DNA from: Kappaphycus alvarezii
Lineage: Eukaryota > Rhodophyta > Florideophyceae > Gigartinales > Solieriaceae
Assembly: GCA_002205965.3 (NCBI GenBank)
Contig: NADL03000057.1
Location: 248,001-312,000 of the forward strand
Direction of reading: 5' to 3'
DNA: 64,000 bases
Each line of letters starts with the position of its first letter. The stretch's first letter is position 1. The notes under the pieces are model-generated. The model worked only from the letters and a program-made list of their open reading frames with translations. It searched no databases and was not told where the DNA came from. A program made the translations under genes and the position numbers. Below, one piece after another: positions 58,381 to 64,000 of the stretch.

Positions 58381-60940
58381 AGTGAGGTTTTGAAAAAATG
58401 ACCGGACTACCTTTATCGACGGGGACATGCGTATTCCTATGGATTTGGAAATCAAAAATTTAAAAGGGTCGATTTCGTAGCAAAAGTTCGCTACATTCAT
58501 GACTTCTCTTGTTTTTTCCATGCAACTGTGTGGAAATTTATCCATGAAATGCTTGCAAGACATGTTGGGTTCCAGGTTACTTCGAATGCGGCATGCTAGT
58601 TGACTAAACCTGAAGCAAGATTCTAGTAGCTGATCCGAAGCATCTGAAATGTTCGTTCCACAGTCGATCAATCCTTATTGCTATAATGAATGGAATACTA
58701 GGCCTTTCAACGACTTTTACTTCGCAGTAAGTCAACCCCGGGTTTTCCCTCCTAGAAAATCAACTATGCATCTCCACTCTTGATCTTGATGGGAATCTAA
58801 AATGAAAATGACGCGAGATTTGAGTTTGTGGCTACTTGTGAGGAGGAAGCTGTGAAATTTGACGAAATATTTTAGTCTATCCTGGTTCCTGCAGTGATGC
58901 TAAATTGTATTTTAGTATTTTTATTGGAGGACCCCAGTTTATATTTATTGTAAATCCTCTAGAAATATTTTTCTCTATTTATTGTGGATGAATTTTTCAC
59001 TGTTTTCAGTGTGCATTTTTATTTATGTCCAACGGTTGGTATTTTATAATTAACTGGATCTAACTATTGCATTTCTATTGTCAGCAAAAATTTAATCTGG
59101 ATGAATGCCTAACTAGAAAATTCTGTTATAATTGTTGCCGAACCTGGATTCTGTCAACCGTAGTTATTGAACTGGTGCCATATTTTTGGTACCACATTTA
59201 CTTTGGCCTAGATTACATATAATCATAGATTGGTAGAAATAATTTTACTTTTGTTCGATTCATCGAACTGTCTTCGCCGATCATCTATTATTAAATTTTG
59301 TTTTCTACTCATACTTTTATTTGAGCCAATTCAGGCAGCAATTGATAATAAAAGTTGGAACTATTTATTGTTGGATCTACCTATCTCAACAATTAAACAA
59401 AAATAATGTCCCGAAATGGACATAGGCGGAGTCTTACTCATTGGTTTCCGTTACGGAAGAGGAGGCATCGTCCAGTATGACACCAATGTGGAGGGGGGAC
59501 TTAGGGCATTCAAATGAACGAAAAAATAGGTTCGCCTGTGTTCCTAAGTGAAAAAGGGTTTGGAGATTTTACATTTGGAATATATACTCGATCCATCCTA
59601 AAGTTTTCCAGACAACCACAGTCGACTCAAAGAGGTGAGTCTACACAGTAATGGGGGAGGAACTACACTCCCTAAACGATTCTTAAGTGTTTCAAATGAT
59701 TGATAGACAATTTTGCCAATTAGTAGGGATAACCAAGTCGTCCTGTAAAGAAGCGAACTCTTCCGCGCGGGTAATAATTCTACCATTGAGCCCTAATCTG
59801 AAAGTCTGCGGGACAATCCCTGACATCAGAGGAGCAGGATCTACAGGTGGAACGTACTCTTTCGACGTCACATTTGTCAATCTTCTCGCCTCTTTAACTC
59901 AAGAATTCGAAGATTGAACACTCTTAATAGTCTTATCGCCGCCATTTCGGACACGCACAGGAAGTACCAAGACTTTTCTTGTGCATCGCCCCATGGGACC
60001 AGTCCACTCTTTATTCCAAACTCTAATCTTCTAGGATAGTACCGGTATGTATTTTACGTTGTCAAAGGCCTTCTAATAATTAAATGAAATTCATGGAACC
60101 AAAATAGATAATTCCAAATAAGTGATTAATAAAATTTCCTGAATAGGACTGAGAATAATAATAATAAACCAATATTTATTGATAGCTGGTCGAAATAGAT
60201 ACCTAATTCGATGGCCCGGGGCTTGCTAAAATTTTCTGACAGCCTAAGTTATTCTATACTGTACATCAGAGTAGAAAGCTACAAAGATGATTCGAGCAGC
60301 ATAATTATTTTTATTAGACCAAATTTATGCTCAATAATAAATATAAAATAATTCTCCAAGTGAGCACTTATCCCAATAATATTTTTTCGGGAATATAATT
60401 CTATTCATTGTAACTGTATAATTTAAAACTGAACTGACTGCCACAGATCTTCATACTATTCTTGCTCCCCTGATCTCTGATCCGCGTGTTTAATTGCAAG
60501 TCTTGCTCTTGCCTGTCTGCTTGTTAATACCGATCTGTTTTGTGATATACCTGCCTTATCGATTTTGTCAAACTGTTTTGTCGTTCTAATTATTCCTACT
60601 ATTAGGAATAATAATTGACCTCATGTCAAAGCCTGGCTATATGCTGCTATATGTTCTATGTATCGACTATGTTTTTTATGGCTGAAAAAAGGCCCTGCAT
60701 CAACGCCAGTTGATTAACAACTTCAGGATGCTGTCGACTATCCGATACCATCTCCACCCGGGATAGCAGTTATTCCCATGGACGAGGTGCGTCGTCCGCT
60801 CTGAGTTTCTTACTCTTAGCTAGAGTTGACGGAGACCTTGATGCATTATTTAGGAAGTGTTACAAGACTGGTGAAGGAATATTTGAAGAGGAACGTAGAA
60901 GAACAACAAGCAACTTAGGCAAATAGTACATAACACGCAA
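58381..60940. other. Mixed to AT-rich non-coding stretch
   Basis: Includes the second copy of the 57737 repeat (59580-59690). A short hairpin, ATTATTCCTA/TAGGAATAAT, lies at 60589-60612. Short ORFs at 58354-58671 (minus) and 59687-59917 (plus) are not recognised. Confidence 0.45.
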
Positions 60941-62640
60941 CGCACTTTTTGTTGCAAACGCAACCTTGCCGCTCACCCTGGACGTCCCCGTCCCAGCGCG
61001 CGTTGATGACTGTGTAGGTCTACGCAGGCGATTGGCTCGGGGACTCAAGTCCCCTAAAATACCACTACGGAGACACGGGTGCTATTTCTGCCTACTCCGA
61101 GGCATCCCGTCCCTGAAGTATCAGCTAACGCCGATTATTTCACTCTTCTTGGTTCTGCAACACCGACAGATATAAAAAATGCTTCAAGTGGAACACAGAA
61201 TAGAACATGGGCCAGTGAAAATGGATAAAATTATTTTTCGATGATTCACAATAAATAAAAATTGCGGGCCTCTGATGAAATATTGTTCCACAATTTTTCT
61301 TCACTGTACTGCAATCGATATGGAAAACAAATTAAATAGTTTTCCAATACTCGTAAAAATAGCTTTCAATTTTCACAGGCCTTGCAATAATTGTTGCAAA
61401 TAGAGCCATCAAGTGTATTTCTGGAGTGCGAGATCGAGTTTTTGCAACGACGTGATGTGCTAACGGCCGCCTACTTTAGCGCGGATTGTCTGCTGTCTGG
61501 TCTACCCACATCTTTATACATTGACCGAAGACGTCTACCACCCTCTGTAACAAAAACGCCCACCTCCACAACGCCCCGGGGTTTTGGACCTCCGAAGTCA
61601 CACAGTAAGCGCACCCCCATGTTCTTTGGAGCAGTGTGAGATAGTGCCCCACCACAGTATGCGGCCGGCTTGATGGTTGGCCTTAGGGTTGCGTTTTTAG
61701 GGATTGTAGTGCCTCTCCCATTATTGTGTCGGAATACCCATTCGAGTAGATTGTGTTTTTCTTAAGTACTGTAGGATAGCGTCGAATATATCCTCCATGA
61801 GTACAACACCAAACCTTCCCTTAAGGGATGTCGCGTTTTATGCACAAAGGAATAATGTAACACTTGAGACCACAAACTGGGATCGCGGAGAAGGGCGAGG
61901 TCTTTTTAATTGGTAGAAATGCTTCGTTATTCGTACTATAGATTCCGAATTATGGTTTGAACGCAAATCCACAAATCTTCAAACCTTGGCAAAACTCGCA
62001 GGTAACCGACTTAATTTAACCATTACCTTTTCAACAGCGCTCAAAGCACCACGCATTTAATGTGCAACCGCGATAAGTAGTGCGCATAAAGTCGGAACGT
62101 CATGTCACGTCTCATTGCTTATCTCTCTATATTAAGCCTACCGCCGTTACACTCTCGAGGTCAACGAGAACTGAGCATACGTATGTACGTGTACCAAAAT
62201 CCTAGCATTTTGAAATTCAGCCTCAACTTAGTGTTATTTCTGCATGCGGCTGCGGCTTTATTGTCTAATACAGCATGCCTGATGGCTGGCCCTGGTCTGG
62301 CGTAACGGAGAATGTTGCGACGAGCGTGACACTCCCTAAATTAGCCCAATGCACAGCCGAATGTCTCTTTCAAATATTGCACGGCTCGGGTTCCGAGCGC
62401 CTCTACAGTCGTTACAAGCATCCCGGATTTTCCCCTTTCTGAAATCTGGAGCATTTTCAGTTCCTCCTTCAGCACTGATTTCCATAGTCTCGCGAACGTT
62501 CTGTAAGTTTTGTAACTCTATATTTACTGAGTCATCGTTGTACCACATGGTTTCCTAGGAATTTGACTTATTATTACTTGCTTTGCTGTCGCAGTAAACC
62601 AACTTCACGTTCCTATTAAGTCAATGCAATCAAGGCCTGA
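60941..62640. repeat. Dispersed repeat cluster, related to 0.9-1.3 and 7.4-7.9 kb
   Basis: GTAGTGCCTCTCCCATTATTGTGTCGG and the following ACACCAAACCTTCCC-type run (about 61705-61830, words quoted in part) correspond to 7448-7560. GTTTGAACGCAAATCCACAAATCTTC near 61955 corresponds to GTTTGAACGCAAGTC near 1232. CGCAGTAAACCAAC at 62592 is the inverted GGTTTACTGCG word. No credible gene. Confidence 0.55.
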
Positions 62641-63155
62641 AGTTACTACAGTCCTGCTCACGTTGACGAGTGGACTAGGGGAAAACCAATCCAGACATAG
62701 GCTTCAGAGAGAAATCGATTTGGTTCTTTAATGTCTGAAAAGTGCAGTTCGGCTATCCCCTGGTGTATGCTAGACGTGTTCAGGATAATGGGTAATGTCA
62801 CTCGTGTGCCTAAATGGCTGGCTCAAAGCCTGTCAGCAGGCTTCAATGACCATGGAGTGAAAAATGATTCTATTACGGAGACAAAGAAAGTTGTAGCGGC
62901 GTTGCATTAGAGGCTATTCAAATCAAAGGAGTTGAAAGGGCGCAAGATCGGCGCAATTGGTAGGATCGGATATTCACAGAGACATGGGACCCCAGTATTG
63001 TCGCAGAAAATTTGGTGAACTATAAGAAGTGAATCAAGTTCACATGTTGCAACTCTACAGCATAATCAACAAACCATTCTAGCACCATAAGCACCGAGTC
63101 ACTTTACTTTCACCTTGGCAACCACTTTTGAACATAGAATCAAGCGACCATCCCG

Positions 63156-63971
63156 ATGTTCAACTTGTCAGACGATTGCGGAGAGGAAGGCGAAGACGAA
63201 GGAGACTGGCATTTGGACACCCTGGAGGATCCCGCAGCACCTTTCGCGAGGACGGAGGCCGCTTGGTCGGACGTCCCGCGGAAGCTCAAGCTGCCCGGAG
63301 AATCTTTCCTCTATTTGCGACTGGTCTACTTCGCTCTAGAAAGTGACGTCCGTTCCCTGCTCCGTGAACCGAAACAAGACCTCAACGGGCTACATGCACA
63401 GGTCAAGCACCTCGTGTCTGAACTCCAACGGTTCACCCGCCTGCACAGTGTAACTGTGTGGCGTGACTACGGGATCGGTCACGTGGTGGCGGCAATCATA
63501 TGCGATCTGCTACCTCGTGTGAAAGCGTCCAAGACAGAAAAGCGTGGTTTGAACCGCTCCGTGAGGGACCTTTTGTTCGCAATATTTGATGGCTTAAGGT
63601 CGGATTCTCACTCGGCTCCGTCTGTTCCCCAAAGAAACAGGCCCATAGTGAACTACCCTGTGGTACCGAACACCCCGCGCCCGCTACCTAGTGGCGGGAA
63701 GCTCTACTCTTCCACCTTGGTGGAAGCCGCCGATTACCAAACAACACCCAAAGGCGTCTATGGGCAGACGTCATGGCGCGAGAGTGGGATTATTACGGCC
63801 ACGGAGAAGGACACTAACCTGCCTGTGATGGGACCCTACGGCACGGAGCATTTGTGGGTGCCTGCTCGCTGGATGGACTGGTCTGATCTCAACTCTTCGG
63901 ACGGCGAAGACGTCCGTGATGTCGCTGCCGATCTGGAGGGGTTACAGGCTGGTGGGGAGAAGGATGAGTAA
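63156..63971 (+). CDS. Unrecognised 271-residue protein
   Basis: A long open frame from ATG at 63156 to TAA, in a GC-richer segment with codon use unlike the AT-rich DNA to its left. Alternative ATGs exist only in other frames. The protein has an acidic N-terminus (residues 5-30), a central part with hydrophobic/helical character (about 45-130, FLYLRLVYFALESDVRSLL; HVVAAIICDLLPRV), a Pro/Arg-rich middle (about 150-185) and a Trp-containing, acidic C-terminal part (about 200-271, WVPARWMDWSDLNSSDGED). I see no enzyme motif, signal peptide or zinc knuckle. It could be a host protein or the structural (gag-like) ORF of a retroelement continuing past the window. Function unknown. Confidence 0.55.
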   Translation: MFNLSDDCGEEGEDEGDWHLDTLEDPAAPFARTEAAWSDVPRKLKLPGESFLYLRLVYFALESDVRSLLREPKQDLNGLHAQVKHLVSELQRFTRLHSVTVWRDYGIGHVVAAIICDLLPRVKASKTEKRGLNRSVRDLLFAIFDGLRSDSHSAPSVPQRNRPIVNYPVVPNTPRPLPSGGKLYSSTLVEAADYQTTPKGVYGQTSWRESGIITATEKDTNLPVMGPYGTEHLWVPARWMDWSDLNSSDGEDVRDVAADLEGLQAGGEKDE

Positions 63972-64000
63972 GGGGCGGGCATATCTCGTGGTATGCTCCA

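Noticed and set aside
62950..62966. tRNA A-box-like word GGCGCAATTGGTAGGA
   Set aside because: No B box at the proper distance and no cloverleaf; could at most be a SINE head.

Overview
The window looks like nuclear DNA of a repeat-rich eukaryote. Coding density is very low, the only convincing host genes are protein kinases of a eukaryotic (AGC) type with no visible introns, and there are remnants of a Copia LTR retrotransposon, a non-LTR retrotransposon and inverted-repeat elements. There are no bacterial-style operons. The mix of short intronless genes, long AT-rich deserts and retroelements fits a florideophyte red alga or a similar alga, but I cannot prove the lineage from this sequence.

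Layout. 1-2.5 kb: dispersed repeats, including a possible 1.2-kb element with terminal inverted repeats. 2.8-4.1 kb (minus): kinase K1, broken by frameshifts and a stop. 4.1-7.9 kb: short GTAC-type repeats, pyrimidine-rich non-coding DNA, dispersed repeats. 8.0-10.1 kb (minus): decayed non-LTR retrotransposon with a reverse transcriptase core. 10.1-13.2 kb: duplicated segments, including a perfect 125-bp tandem. 13.2-18.1 kb: AT-rich desert with one GC-richer island at 16.2-17.1 kb. 18.1-21.3 kb: mixed sequence without a clear gene. 21.4-25.8 kb: head-to-head kinases K2 (minus) and K3 (plus). 25.9-31.4 kb: non-coding with degenerate tandem repeats. 31.5-32.8 kb: kinase K4 (plus). 32.8-38.7 kb: non-coding with tandem repeats. 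38.7-46.1 kb: AT-rich desert. 46.1-51.4 kb: decayed Copia element with both LTRs and a nested insertion. 51.4-56.6 kb: AT-rich desert. 56.6-58.4 kb (minus): a second fragment of the same non-LTR family as at 8-10 kb. 58.4-63.1 kb: repeats and AT-rich DNA. 63.2-64.0 kb: an unrecognised 271-residue ORF.

The centre of interest is the kinase cluster. Four paralogues share one layout: a short N-terminal module of about 100 residues that looks PH-like, an AGC-type catalytic domain, and a C-terminal tail resembling the AGC hydrophobic motif. K1 and K4 carry the catalytic residues; K2 and K3 lack the catalytic Asp and Asn and look like pseudokinases. K1, although catalytically complete by motif, is disrupted, so K4 is the only copy that appears both intact and active. 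The strand order (K1-, K2-, K3+, K4+) suggests an inverted duplication of an active/inactive pair. Each gene also shows an abrupt reversal of C/G strand bias inside its own reading frame, at the junction between the N-terminal module and the kinase domain.
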